From: Anas platyrhynchos
Taxonomy: Eukaryota; Chordata; Aves; Anseriformes; Anatidae
Reading direction: 5' to 3'
Length of the DNA stretch: 64,000 nt
Assembly: GCF_047663525.1 (NCBI RefSeq)
Contig: NC_092602.1
Location: 5,773,501-5,837,500, forward strand
Positions 1 to 10,381 of the stretch are shown piece by piece. The position numbers were made by a program, and so were the translations under genes. The notes below the pieces were generated by a model. That model made no database searches, had not been told where the DNA came from, and saw only the letters and a program-made list of their open reading frames with translations. Every line of letters starts with the position of its first letter. The stretch's first letter is position 1.

Positions 1-420
1 TGCTCCCTGCTGCAGCCCCCCCGGCTGGGCTCATAGCCTCAGGGGAAGGATTTCAGCCCTTTATTTTTTTTTGGGGGGGGGTCCCCTACCACTTTTGCCT
101 CCCCCTCCCACATTTTTCTCCCTCCATCTCCCCACCCTCCACAGGTCACAGGCGCACGGCACGGCCGGGGGACCCCCTTTTACCCCCCTGCCTTCAGCCA
201 CCCCCGATCCCCCGGCCTCTCCTCTCCCCGGCAGGGGGCTGTTAACTCTGAAACCTAACGACGGCGAGGCGGCGGGGAGCTCAGGGACCCGGGGGAGCCC
301 CGCAGCAGCCGCCGCCGCCGCCTCCCTTCCCCGTGCGCCCGCCCTTAGCGGCGGCGGAGCCCGGTGCTGCGGCCCCCGGCGCGCCGCCTCCCGGCCCGGC
401 TCGGCCCGGCACGGCCCGGG
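1..420 (+). promoter_or_regulatory. TESC: CpG-rich TESC promoter / 5'UTR region
   Basis: This is the sequence before the TESC start codon. From about 195 to 480 it is very GC- and CpG-rich, with CCGCCGCCG runs near 310-330 and GGCCCGGC repeats near 390-420, as expected of a CpG-island promoter. No TATA box is evident close to the start. The first 130 bases are pyrimidine-rich with T and G homopolymers and hold no gene I can recognise. The transcription start cannot be placed from sequence alone. Confidence 0.6.
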
Positions 421-478
421 ATGGGCTCCGCGCACTCGGTGCCCGCCGAGATGCGGGCGCTGGCCGACAGGACCGGCT
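421..478 (+). CDS. TESC: TESC coding exon 1 (residues 1-19)
   Basis: ATG at 421 is followed by Gly2, needed for myristoylation. The exon ends one base into codon 20, at the donor GTGAGT at 479. The start is chosen because MGSAHS matches the tescalcin N-terminus. Confidence 0.95.
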
Positions 479-3400
479 GTGAGTGCCACCGGGGGGGGGA
501 CACCGAGGGGGGGGACACGGCACCTGGGGGGGAATGGGATGGAGAGGGGGTAGGGGACGTTGGGGGGCGCATGGCACCGAGGGGCGCATGGCACCTGGGG
601 GGGGATATGGGATGGGGAGGGGGATGCGGCACCTTTGGGGGGGGTGGCATGGCAGCGGAGGGGGTGTGTGATATGGGGGGGCTGTGTGGGGATGGGGACA
701 TGGTACCTGGCTGGGGGGGGGGGCTGCGTGTCACCTGGGGGGAATGTGGCACATGGGGAGGGGGGACATGGCACTGGAGGGGGCTCTGTGGCACCTCGGG
801 GGATGGCATTGCCTCAGGATGCTCAGAGCGGGCTGGGCTGGGGGCGAGGGGGCTCTGCTGGGGTTGGGTGCAGGGGTCCGGCACATCGCCCTTCCTGCGC
901 CTTCCTCCCCCTCCTCCTCTTCCTCCTCCCTGGCCAAGGGCCGGGCACCGCAGCACCCACCGGGGACCCCAGGGTGAGCCCAGCCCTGCCTGCAGGCAGA
1001 CAGGAGGGGGCCGTAGGGTGGGTTTTGGGGAATGTCCCGGCTTGGGGGTGCTGCCAGGATGCCCGAGGGCGGCACCCACATCACGGGTCAGTCCTAGAGC
1101 AGGGCGTACAGAAAGCAGCTCCCAAAAAAGTCCCGTTAAAACAAGAGGGCAGGGGATGGGGGATTGCATCAACTGGTCCGGCTGCTGGGGAGGGCTCAGG
1201 GACGGGGCCGTGCACCCTTGTGCCTCGAGGCCCAGAGGCTGCAGGTGTCCCCATGGTGCTGGGAGCCCTTTTTTGGGGACCATGCCCACTCCTGGCCATG
1301 GTGAGAGGCCACAGGGGCAGGACAGAGCCTCCCTGGAGCATCCCCTCCCCGGAGCATCCCCTTTAGCTCAAGCAGCACAAACAGCCGCATGCTGGGAAGC
1401 AGCAAACCTTCCTTTTAATATATATATTTATGTTTCCCCCCACCTGCTTGGACACAGGCCCGCTGTATCAGAGCGCTGAGGATGCTTCGCAGCGGTGCCA
1501 GCAGCCGCTGCTGCCCTTGAGGCCGTCCTCCTGCCGGGCAGCCTCTGCCCTTTTTGGGCAGGTGCAGCGCTTTCGCCCTTCCCAGGAGCCTGGGTTTGGG
1601 GAAAAAGGGAGGAAAATCCCTCCCTTTGCCTTGGAGCAGGGGGAGACGCGGGGATGGACCCACAAGCATCCGTCCGGTGGTCCAAGTTTTTGTCCCAGAG
1701 GTGTTTTCTGGGACATGAAAGCTTTGGGGATGCACCCACAGCCCCGATGCCGGCGGCTCCGTGGCCCGGCTGCTCCCACGGCGCCGGCGATGCTGGCACG
1801 GGGCGCTGGGAAAGGTCACGGCACCACAGCCAAAATTGGAAAGTGGAGGCCAGAGAAAGTTTCCATGTGCGTGGACAGCAGCAAGGCACGAGAGGGATTT
1901 AGGAAAAAATAAAAAAATAAAAAAAAAATAACCTCTTATGGGTGAATGGGGCTGCCCGTGCGTCACCGCAAAGCCAGGGTTGGGATTGGGGACTGCAGGG
2001 GGGGAGAAGGAGTTAGGGGGAAAAAAAAAAAACAACTCATAAGGGTGAATGGGGCTGCCCACGCATCACTGGGGAGCCAGGGATGGGGTTGGGGGCTGTA
2101 GTGGGGGGGGGGCTCAGAGCCCCCCAGCCCCATCCCATGGAGGGGAAAGGGCGAGCTGCCAGCGCGGGCAGGCAGGGAGCCGCCGCGAGGCGCAGGTGGG
2201 TTTCCAGAGCATTAATAGGGCTCTGGAAATGCTCGGCAGGATCAATACGGTTTCTATTTCAAGGCTGCGAAACAACAGCAAAAAAAAAAAAGCAGCGAGG
2301 GACGGTATTTAAACATAATAAAAGAGAGAGAGGGAGAGAGAGAGCCAGCCAGCGTGGGCTTGGTATTGACCTGTTGTCGCCCAGCTGCCGGAGTTAACCA
2401 CTCGCAGCCCCCCAGCTGTATTTCAGGATGCTTTTCTCTGTAGTTTCGGATGCTTTTTTCTCTTTCTCCACGCAGCCAGGGGAGGCTGACGGCGGTGCCG
2501 GCTCCGCAAACAGCCCCGGGCTGTTGGCTCCTGGGCTCCTGGGAATTGTCACTGTCAATATTTGCAGCAGAGCGCCAGCCTGGTGCCGCCTCGGGGGGTT
2601 GTGGGGCTGGGGAGCCCGTGGGGAGCAGCTGGGAGAACAAAATAAAATAAAACCCCGCGGTGAAGCGAGGCGGCTGTGGGACAGCCCTCGGGGATCAGTG
2701 GTTTGAAGCTTGCCTTTGTTTTTTGGGTTCCAGTGCAGCTCCCCCCACCCAGCCTTTCCTCCTCCCCGATGGTACACAGGTGGCTGCTGTCAGTTTGGGG
2801 GGGGTTTCTTCTTTTTGTGTTGTTTTCTGTGTCCCATCAGCCTCCCAGCATGCAGCAAAGAAACAGCACCGACCCCAGGCTGCAAATGCTTGGGGACAGT
2901 TTGCTGGGACAGGAGCAGGAACAGGGGCAGGAGCAGGAGGGTCTTTGGCTCTTGCTGGGGCTGGGGGGGCTTTGGTGTTGTCCCCAGGCTTTGCAGCAAG
3001 TTTTGGTGCCCAGCGGTCTCCTGGTGGCAGTGGGGCTGTGCCCCCTGGCAGGACACGAGCTGGGTGTCCCCAGGTGTCCCGTGGGGAGCTCAGCCCCGTT
3101 CTCCTCTGCTTTTTCCATCGGCAGTCACCTCGGAGCAGATCGAGCACCTGCACCGGCGATTCAGGCAGCTGAGCCGGGACCAGCTGACGATCCGGTACGG
3201 CGTCCCCCTCCCTGCTGCAGGGAGACCCCCCACACACTTTTAGGCTGCCATGGGGGGGTGCCCGGCCGTGCCATCCTTCCCAGCCATCCCAGGAAGGCTG
3301 CAGCATTGCAAACAAGAAGAAAGAGGTGGTGAAGCAGTGGTCTGGGAGCAAGATCGCCCCTGCCAAACTTCCCCTTTAGCCCAGCCCTAAAAATCAGTTT

Positions 3401-4835
3401 GGGGAGGGAGGAGATGAGGTTGCTCAATAGCAGCCCCAGTGGGTTTGGCAACTGTATTCTCCCCAGTTTCAAATTGCTTTCATGCTGAACTGGGGCAAAT
3501 TCATGCAAAATCATTCTTGTTGTGATTGCTTTGGAAGGACGGGGCCAGGATTTCTGTCCCAGCCCGTCAGGGGCTGCTGCAGCGCTGCCCCCTCCTCTGC
3601 TGTCTCTGCCTTGTTCTTTGCAGCAAGGAGAACTTCGACAGCATCCCCGACCTGGAGTTCAACCCCATCAGGGCCAAAATCGTCCATGCCTTTTTTGACA
3701 AGCGGTAAGAGCACCCCTGGCCCCGCGGGGAGGGCTGGGGCCAGCTCCTGCGTGAGGGATGCTGAGGGCAGGTTTTAAAGCTCCCGTTCCCGAGGGCTGA
3801 GATGGAGCCAGGCTGGAAATTATGGAAACTGAAGCTGAGTCTTGGGGAAAAAGCTGGTGCCAGCTCTGAGCAACACGATACCATGGCTGAGTGGCACCGG
3901 GGCCACAGGGACCCAAAAGCTTTGGGGCGGGATGGGGTGAGGGGCTCACGGCTTCGCCCGTCCCCAGTGGCTCCGCTCTCGGCAGGAACCTGCGGCAGGA
4001 GTCATCGGGGCTGGCGGATGAGATAAACTTCGAGGACTTCCTGACCATCATGTCCTACTTCAGACCCATCGAGATGAACATGGACGAGGAGCAGCTGGAT
4101 CGCTTCCGGAAGGAGAAACTCAAATGTGAGGCTCGGCTGCGAGCGCGGGGCAGCCGCGGGGTGGTGGGACGGAGGGGTCTGACCCTGCCACCCCCCTCCT
4201 GTCCTTGCCAGTCCTCTTCCACATGTACGACTCGGACCACGACGGGAAGATCACGCTGCAGGAGTACCGAAATGTAACGTGGAAAGGGGGGGGACGTGGC
4301 TGGGACCCACTGGGACCCATTGGTGCCAGCCCCTTCCTCACCCGCTGCCCCGCAGGTGGTGGAGGAGCTGCTGTCCGGGAACCCCCACCTGGAGAAGGAG
4401 TCGGCGCGCTCCATCGCCGACGGGGCCATGATGGAGGCAGCCAGCATCTGCGTGGGACAAATGGTGGGAGAGGGATCCTTGCTGTACTGAGAGGGATGCT
4501 GCGCTGGCTGGGAGCTGCTCTTGGGCTGGTCATGGGGCTGTGCACCCATGGGGACACGTCCCGTGGCCCCAAGGGACCAGCCCGCAGGGGATCTGGCACC
4601 GTGGGCGCATCCATAACGCGTTCTCTCTTGCTGCACACAGGGCCCAGACCAGGTGTACGAGGGCATCACCTTCGAAGACTTCCTGAAGGTTGGTGGCCGG
4701 GCTCAGCTCCCCGCCAGGAGCCCGAGCCCGGCCCCGCTCACCCCCGGCCCCTTGCAGATGTGGCAGGGGATCGACATCGAGACCAAGATGCACGTCCGCT
4801 TCCTCAACATGGAGACCATCGCGCACTGCTACTGA
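421..4835 (+). CDS. TESC: Tescalcin (calcineurin B homologous protein 3), 8 coding exons
   Basis: The coding exons are 421-478, 3125-3194, 3624-3704, 3986-4125, 4212-4273, 4356-4463, 4641-4688 and 4758-4835. Joined, they give 645 nt, or 214 residues plus TGA, the same length I recall for human tescalcin. Every junction is AG/GT and in frame. The start MGSAHS is an N-myristoylation signal. Residues 123-134 are a canonical EF-hand loop ([12 protein letters not shown]) with ligands D123, D125, D127 and E134; the other EF-hands are degenerate, as in the family. Landmarks that match the family are the LHRRF segment in exon 2, [16 protein letters not shown] in exon 4 and [11 protein letters not shown] at the C-terminus. 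Known role: a Ca2+-binding cofactor that binds the NHE1 Na+/H+ exchanger and supports its maturation, and a calcineurin inhibitor. It is convergent with FBXW8. The gene is very compact, at about 4.6 kb. Confidence 0.97.
486..800 (+). repeat. G-rich low-complexity tract in TESC intron 1
   Basis: Many runs of 5-10 Gs, interspersed with ATGG and GGCAC. Recurring GGCACCTGGGGG-like units suggest a decayed minisatellite. Confidence 0.85.
1930..2095. repeat. Tandem duplication, about 103 bp
   Basis: GGGTGAATGGGGCTGCCC at 1940 recurs at 2043. The following CGTCACCGCAAAGCCAGGG and CATCACTGGGGAGCCAGGG are also alike, and both copies follow A-rich runs. Confidence 0.85.
3125..3194 (+). CDS. TESC: TESC coding exon 2 (residues 20-42)
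   Basis: The acceptor CGGCAG ends at 3124 and the donor GTACGG begins at 3195. The split codon gives Phe20, then [16 protein letters not shown], the degenerate first EF-hand helix of the family. Confidence 0.95.
3195..3623 (+). other. TESC: TESC intron 2 (429 bp)
   Basis: A GT-AG intron between exons 2 and 3. I see no repeat or additional gene in it. Confidence 0.9.
3624..3704 (+). CDS. TESC: TESC coding exon 3 (residues 43-69)
   Basis: The exon sits between acceptor TTTGCAG and donor GTAAGA and encodes [16 protein letters not shown] and AFFDKR, both typical of tescalcin. The Arg codons at both borders are split CG|C and CG|G. Confidence 0.96.
3986..4125 (+). CDS. TESC: TESC coding exon 4 (residues 70-116)
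   Basis: The acceptor GGCAG ends at 3985 and the donor GTGAGG begins at 4126. The exon encodes [18 protein letters not shown] and [18 protein letters not shown], the strongly conserved second EF-hand region. Confidence 0.97.
4212..4273 (+). CDS. TESC: TESC coding exon 5, functional EF-hand (residues 117-137)
   Basis: It encodes [19 protein letters not shown], the one canonical Ca2+-binding loop. Donor GTAACG lacks G at +5 and is weak, but the following intron is only 82 bp. Confidence 0.97.
4356..4463 (+). CDS. TESC: TESC coding exon 6 (residues 138-173)
   Basis: The exon begins [19 protein letters not shown] and ends GQM; both borders are in phase 0. The acceptor is CCGCAG and the donor is GTGGGA. 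Confidence 0.97.
4641..4688 (+). CDS. TESC: TESC coding exon 7 (residues 174-189)
   Basis: A 16-codon exon encoding [16 protein letters not shown], bordered by CACACAG and GTTGGT. Confidence 0.96.
4758..4835 (+). CDS. TESC: TESC coding exon 8 with stop (residues 190-214)
   Basis: The acceptor CCTTGCAG is followed by [20 protein letters not shown] and IAHCY, then TGA at 4833. The preceding intron is only 69 bp. Confidence 0.97.
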   Translation: MWQGIDIETKMHVRFLNMETIAHCY

Positions 4836-5045
4836 CCCTGAGGGGCAGGAGGAGGAGGAGGAAGAGGAGGCTGAAGCAGGAGGGCGAGGAGGACAAGGAA
4901 GAGGAGGAGGAGGAGGACGAAGCCTCCACAGCAGCACCGAGCGCGGTGCAGCCGCCTGCGTGCCTGTCCCGAGCGGGGCCGCGTTCTGCTCTCTAGAAAC
5001 ATAAGAGGCTTTTATCTGTAATAAAAGATATTTCTCTTTTTACTC
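4836..5045 (+). other. TESC: TESC 3'UTR
   Basis: It runs from the stop codon to just past the poly-A signal. It contains a purine tract of GAG/AAG triplets at about 4848-4925. The downstream end is approximate. Confidence 0.75.
5020..5025 (+). terminator. TESC: TESC polyadenylation signal AATAAA
   Basis: A canonical AATAAA lies 185 bases after the TESC stop, followed by a T-rich stretch (TTTCTCTTTTTACTCTTTGCTG) typical of a downstream element. Cleavage is expected about 15-25 bases later. Confidence 0.8.
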
Positions 5046-5059
5046 TTTGCTGAGAAATA

Positions 5060-8000
5060 CTCTGCCAGCGCCCGGTGCCTGACGGACTTCTCCCTGTGCA
5101 GGAAGCCTCCCCAAAACCCTGCTCTCCCCTTAAACCTGTGTGACTTTTTCCACCAGGAATTACCCCAGCTCCGGTCCCCCCTGCAGAGCAGGGGATGCGG
5201 GGATGTGGGCACACGAGGATGCAGGAGGAGGGTTCCCAGCAGCCTGGCGCTGCCGCCCCCACATGTTCCCGCTCCTACAAGCCACCGGAGATACCGGGTT
5301 GTTTACTGGTATTAATAACCGGGTGGCTCCAGGCGGATTGCTGGCTCTAAGGCAGCCCGAGATGGGAAGGCAGCGGGCGGGGGGGGGGGAGAGGAAAGGG
5401 CAGTGGTTATTTTTAGAAAAGCTGGAAAGATTTGGTTTTGGTTGTTGTTTTATTATTATTATTATTATTTTCAAAAATAGCTTCCCCAGTGACATGGAAA
5501 TAGCCCCCCCCCCCCCCCAGCAAGCAGCCAGCAGCCCAGGAGCAAACCCTGCAGGCTCGGCCACGCACCCGGAGCCAGCCCCAGCCCCGGCCGGCATCCG
5601 TCTGTCCAGCTGGGCGGTCTGTCCCCACTGGAGGCTTTTTTTGCAGCTTTGCCCCTCTGGAAGGAAACCACATTGGAGCACGGGCAGCCCCTGGAGCTGG
5701 GGGATCCCCCCTTGCAGCAAGGGGAGGCAGCAGCAGGAGCAGGCGCAGCCTCCCCCTGCAATGCAGCCCCAGCCCGGGGGCTCGCCCTGGGTACAAGGGC
5801 TGGGGAGCATTGGGCTGGCAGTGATGGAGCTCCCAGTGATTCCAGCACAGCGTTTGGGGTCACCCAGTGCTCCCCGGTGGCAGCCAAATCCTTGGTTCCG
5901 CTTGTAGGGCTGCAGGACTCAAGCCCCATCCTCCTCCAGACCCCTCCTGGGCTCACCCCTGGCTGCATCAGCACCAGACCCTGCAGAGCCTCAGTGCTTG
6001 ACCTCCCAGCTGCAGGAGCTGGGACTGAGCCCCTCCTCATCATCATCATCCTCACTGCACCAGACCCTCACTGCTCCCTTCCCTCCGCAGGAATCCAAGA
6101 GCCCACTGTCCAGCCCCGATCCCCCAGGTCTCAGGAGCAACCACAGCTCCGTTCCCCCTCCTCTTACAGGAATTCCTGCAGAAATGCTGTGATGAGCCCT
6201 GCTGCCCCCACCCAGCCACAGACCCATGCCCCGTCCTTTTCCTCCGGGACCCACGCAGCGGGTGCAGCACCACTGCAAAGTGTGACCAAAAAAAAACCCA
6301 ACAAACCTGCAGCCCCAGGAGCAAACTCCCTAGCAGTTTTCTTGGAGCATCAGCATTTCTTGCAGCCAGCACAGGCTGCAAGCAGCATGCAAAAAGAAGG
6401 GGGCAGGACCGCAGGGTTATTTATAGCCCTTGAGCTAATTATCTGCACCCGGCTGCTTTGTTAGGGCACAAAAGGGCAGCGTGGGGCAGCCCAGGGCACC
6501 TCGACTGCAGCTTTGCTTCTCTCCTGTTTGTCTCCTCTATGGGAAACGGGATGAGGAGTGTGCAGGAGGGAAGTTACAGGGAGCAGATGAAAGGGACAGC
6601 AGGACTCGGGCTGACAAGCCTGAGCCTTGCTGCTAGCAGGGGATGAGGATAAAGGGCCCATGTCACCATTTCTGGTCCAGGACAGGCACTTTCCCCATTA
6701 GTTTCTACCACTTGAGCCACCAGCACTTCAGCTGTCTGACTGCCTCTGCCTCATCTCCCCTTCGGCAGCAGGGAAGGCTCCGAGGTCCCAGGGGCTGGGA
6801 GGACGCCAGCACTGGCTCAGATGCACTGAGCCATTAGAAATATGCAATGAAAAATCAGCAGCTGAAGGTTTTAGGGGACACTGAAGAGGGAAAGCAGCAG
6901 CCAAATGTCATTGAAAGGAAACAGGGCTGCAGAGAGTGGAAAAAAAGTGTTGTTTTTATTTTTTTTTCTTCTTCACCATCACAGCACATCAACACTATGT
7001 GCTTCTCCACCAGGACAGGGAAGGACAGTGTACCACATCGCAGCCAAGGACACAAAACACTTCCATGGGGTCTTTGGTGGTGCCCTGGGCCCATAGTATG
7101 TGGAAGGGGAGCTGTTCTGTCAGCACAGCACTAGAGCTGTGGGTGCCCTACCTCTGTCCTCTGCTGCAAGGCTGCTCTGCTCCACACCACCCGTCTCCTT
7201 TTTTCTTGAAGCAGAGCTCTGGCTCCTAGAAGCAGCTGGCGGCTGTGATACAGCCACAGCCACCCCCTTTGATCATGCATTCCCTTTGGATAAAAGAGGG
7301 AAGAAACTCGTGCTCCAGCACTTCTCATGTCCAGGGAGGAAGAACCACACGTTCTCCTTGCATGCCTCCTTCAGCTGTCCCCAGCTGCCCAAGCCACCAG
7401 CCCGGTGCCTTGCTCCATCCCCTGCTGCAACGTCAGCCTTCAGCCCCTGAATAGCCAACAGCACTGGTCCAAGTGCCCCAACTGCAGCTCCTGAACCTTG
7501 CCTCAGATTCACCCACCTGAGATGCCCCCTTGTTGAGGGAGAACCTGTGCCCAGGGGACACAGCAGGGCTCTGCTGATCATATACCGGTAGCACCAAGTC
7601 CGAGGGAGGCCCCGGCTGGGAAAGCCAAATTCATCAGCTCTCTCTGCTAAAGACTGGATGGCGACGCCGTTCTCGAAGTTATTAAGGAACAGACTTCATT
7701 TGCATCTTCTCCAGGGTTAGCTGACATTTAAACAGTTGCAGAGGCATTTGCTGCACTCCAGCACACACTTCAGCACAGTATTAATGACTACCCACTGAAG
7801 TAGGACATCATCCCTTTTCAGAATCGAAAATTAAACTCCCATCACGGATACTCTCCAACAGCCTAAGTGCCCTCATTTGCATTACGAATGCCAGTTAAAT
7901 ATATACACAATCCTCTGCTGTGGTACAACTTTCCTAAACAAATTCCAGTGACATGAGAAATGGACCACCCTGCGACCCACCCCGAGGGACTGCATCCAGA

Positions 8001-8650
8001 GCGGGCAGGACAGGGCCTCTTTCCCCACTAGATGTTACCCCAAGTCTTCCAGTACCCCAACTGGGTTGTTGTTTGGTCTCAAATTGATGACTAGGAGGTC
8101 TTCTCCGTGTAAGCCAGCGGATACCTCCATCAATTCAGGTGCATCCATTTTCTAGCAGCTGCCAGGGAGCAGCACAGGGAGACGGACACGTCCTCGCCCC
8201 TGGCAGTGCAGAAGGAGAGGGAAGTCAGGAGGTAGATGCCCGGAAAAGGTCTCAACCCACGCTGGCCCAAGGCAAACTTATCTGCTGCTTGCAGCAGGGA
8301 GATGAAGAAAGACCAAAGCTGCCCTGAGATAACGAGGCCAGATGAGGAGAGTCAGCAGCTTAACGAGCTGAGGATGTATTAAAGTGAGATGGGGCACAGG
8401 GTCACGGCACTGAGGCAAGGAGAACAATGAAGGCGGAAGCTTTCTGTGTTCGGCCACATCAAAAGACACAAGGCTTGAGCAACCCCAGAACTTACTTGTA
8501 CTACAGGAACTGTTATTTATTTGACAGGTTTCAACTAAGCTCTTGTCCCAGCTACGCATTCGTGACACTTCTGGCTGTTCCAGGAATAAAGGGGGGGGAG
8601 CTGGCTTCCCAGAATGGTGGAGGGAAAAAATAAAATAAGAGACCAAAGGC
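5060..8650. other. Tail-to-tail intergenic region between TESC and FBXW8
   Basis: No gene is recognised. The first 1.5 kb is GC-rich, with an ATT microsatellite (5449-5470), a run of 15 Cs (5504-5518) and CAT triplets near 6038. Open frames up to 271 codons occur there but overlap in several frames on both strands and have no family features, so I treat them as composition effects. From about 6600 the composition becomes AT-richer. Positions 7640-7930 look like a candidate conserved element with two octamer motifs. Confidence 0.7.
5449..5518. repeat. ATT microsatellite and C15 homopolymer
   Basis: Seven or so ATT triplets at 5449-5470 are followed, after a short spacer, by 15 consecutive Cs at 5504-5518. 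Confidence 0.9.
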
Positions 8651-10236
8651 TTCTTGAAAAGATAAAAATTTATTCGTCAGACAGAATGACCAGAATGACT
8701 TCCCTCCTTGCACTTCTTACATTAGTCCATCACCACGAACAAACTCACTGTTAAAGCACAAACACACCCATGAAGGTTGGCCTAGGGGTCATGGAGAACC
8801 ACCCCAAGCCAAACACAACAAAGAGCTGTGAAATACTTCTTCCAGGCAGGAGGAGGCAGAACAAAGCTCTCCAGGGGCTGCCTCAGTGACCAGAGGAAGC
8901 ACTGAAGCAATTTCTGTTTGACAGTGCAGCCAGCCCCTCTCTTGCGAAGGCTGATTTAACAGAACGTACTTACAAACTGATTCCATTAAGCCAGCAAAAA
9001 GTTGTTAAAACTTAACTCAATTTAAACATGGTTTACATCACCTTGGCTTGCAGCAGGACATTCACAATGGCAGAGGACAAACAAAAAATAATTTTACAAC
9101 AGTAAAATGTATCCATACAGGACTTGAGCTCTCGGTCAGCCTAACTGGCTCTACCTATTTCTGTGCAGCCTGTGATTAAGGTAAATCCTTACTCCCTCTT
9201 TCACCTGAGGAATCGCATCTTAGCCCTCAGATTCTTTGTAAAATAAGCACAAATTAGCAATGCAGGGGGACTGCAGGCAGTTCATCCCCTCTGCTTATTA
9301 AACTGACACGATCAATTGCCAGCTCAGCAGTGAGGAAGGCTTTGGCTTGGCCTGGTGACCATCAGGTGGCACGAAATGCGTGAGCCAACAAATAAAGTAC
9401 CTTAGAACTAACCTGAGACATGATGGCCTTGTGTTTCAGTGCACAGGGGTTATTCCACCCTAACAGACCTAAGAACAAAAAGTCACACACACATGGACAT
9501 ATATACAATCAGAAAACATTTAATCTAGGATTTTAGAGACTTAAAAAAAATATTACGTATTTTAAAATAATTTTGATATGTGTGGCCTGCTGAGTTTCCA
9601 GGCACCCAGTCTGGACGAGACCAACCTTCACGTTTCTCTCCATCAGCCTTGCTCTCCCAAACACCGTAACCCTCTGATCATATTCCTATTTCTAGACACA
9701 TTCTGGTGCACTTAAAGGAAAAGAAGAATGAACAGCTCATTATAAGGAAAGAAACTTCAATCACGTAGGGCTCAGCAAGATGCCTGTCCTTTCCCCTCGG
9801 GACGGGCAGGCATCTGCAGGCTAGGAACTCCTCGATGCGCTCCCAGCCTGCCACCATCTCAGCAGTCTGCCACTCTGGGTTCTTGCTTCCTGACCAGCCC
9901 ACGTTCCCTGCCAAGCTCGGATCAGCGGCATTTTTCCCCGCAAGCAGTGGGAATGAACGTCTGTTTGCACCGAAGCGTGCTGCTCCCCTTCATTTGTCGG
10001 TCTCTGTTCCAAGCAGACCTTTGAACAGCACAGCAACATGTTTTAGTGGTATGCTTGAGGGCAGTCATACTCTGCTCTGGTTCACAACCCCAGCTTTTTG
10101 GGTAAAACTCAGCCCTTTTGATGCGCCTGCAGCTCCTGCAATCTTTTTGGCATTCGTCCCTCGTGAACCTCCTTTTTGCCTACAGCCACGGACTTGGCAG
10201 AGAGCTGGACCACTGAAGCCAAGTAAAGTGAGTTAC
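8650..10236 (-). other. FBXW8: Probable FBXW8 3'UTR
   Basis: This stretch lies between the FBXW8 stop codon and the first good minus-strand AATAAA. It has no long coding frame and no obvious repeat. The extent is inferred from the signal only. Confidence 0.5.
8669..8674 (-). terminator. FBXW8: Candidate FBXW8 polyadenylation signal (AATAAA on minus strand)
   Basis: TTTATT on the plus strand reads AATAAA on the minus strand, about 1.56 kb after the FBXW8 stop. An ATTAAA variant at 9519-9524 is an alternative upstream signal. Which one is used cannot be told from sequence. Confidence 0.5.
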
Positions 10237-10381
10237 CTAAATGTTATCGTAGGGAACTGCGAGGCCAATGTTGTAGTTGTAGCCAGTCACTTCGTCGTAG
10301 GAGGAGCGGCAAATAGGAAGGACACTTTCTACAGCCAGCTGGTCCACTGAGAACTCGTAGGCATAGATGATTCCTCGATGC
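10237..10381 (-). CDS. FBXW8: FBXW8 coding exon 11 with stop (residues 549-596)
   Basis: It encodes KHRGIIYAYEFSVDQLAV, LPICRSSYDEVTGYNYNIGL and VPYDNI, then TAG at 10239-10237. Acceptor TTGCACAG. The stop codon is directly followed by GTAACT, which resembles a donor site. Confidence 0.96.

Larger units (their letters stand above)
479..3124 (+). other. TESC: TESC intron 1 (2.6 kb)
   Basis: The 5' part (486-800) is extremely G-rich on the sense strand, with many runs of five or more Gs and repeated GGCACCTGGGG-like units. Positions 1930-2095 hold two copies of an approximately 103-bp duplication. A GA-repeat lies at 2323-2344 and CAGGAG-type repeats at 2908-2940. Long open frames here have a low-complexity composition and no recognisable protein. 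Confidence 0.85.

Noticed and set aside
61..1479. Long overlapping open frames on both strands around TESC exon 1
   Set aside because: Several frames are open at once in GC-rich low-complexity DNA, with no family features. Only MGSAHS... at 421 joins to real exons.
5140..6464. Open frames of up to 271 codons downstream of TESC
   Set aside because: They overlap on both strands, run across homopolymers and microsatellites, and show no domain or exon-like conservation.
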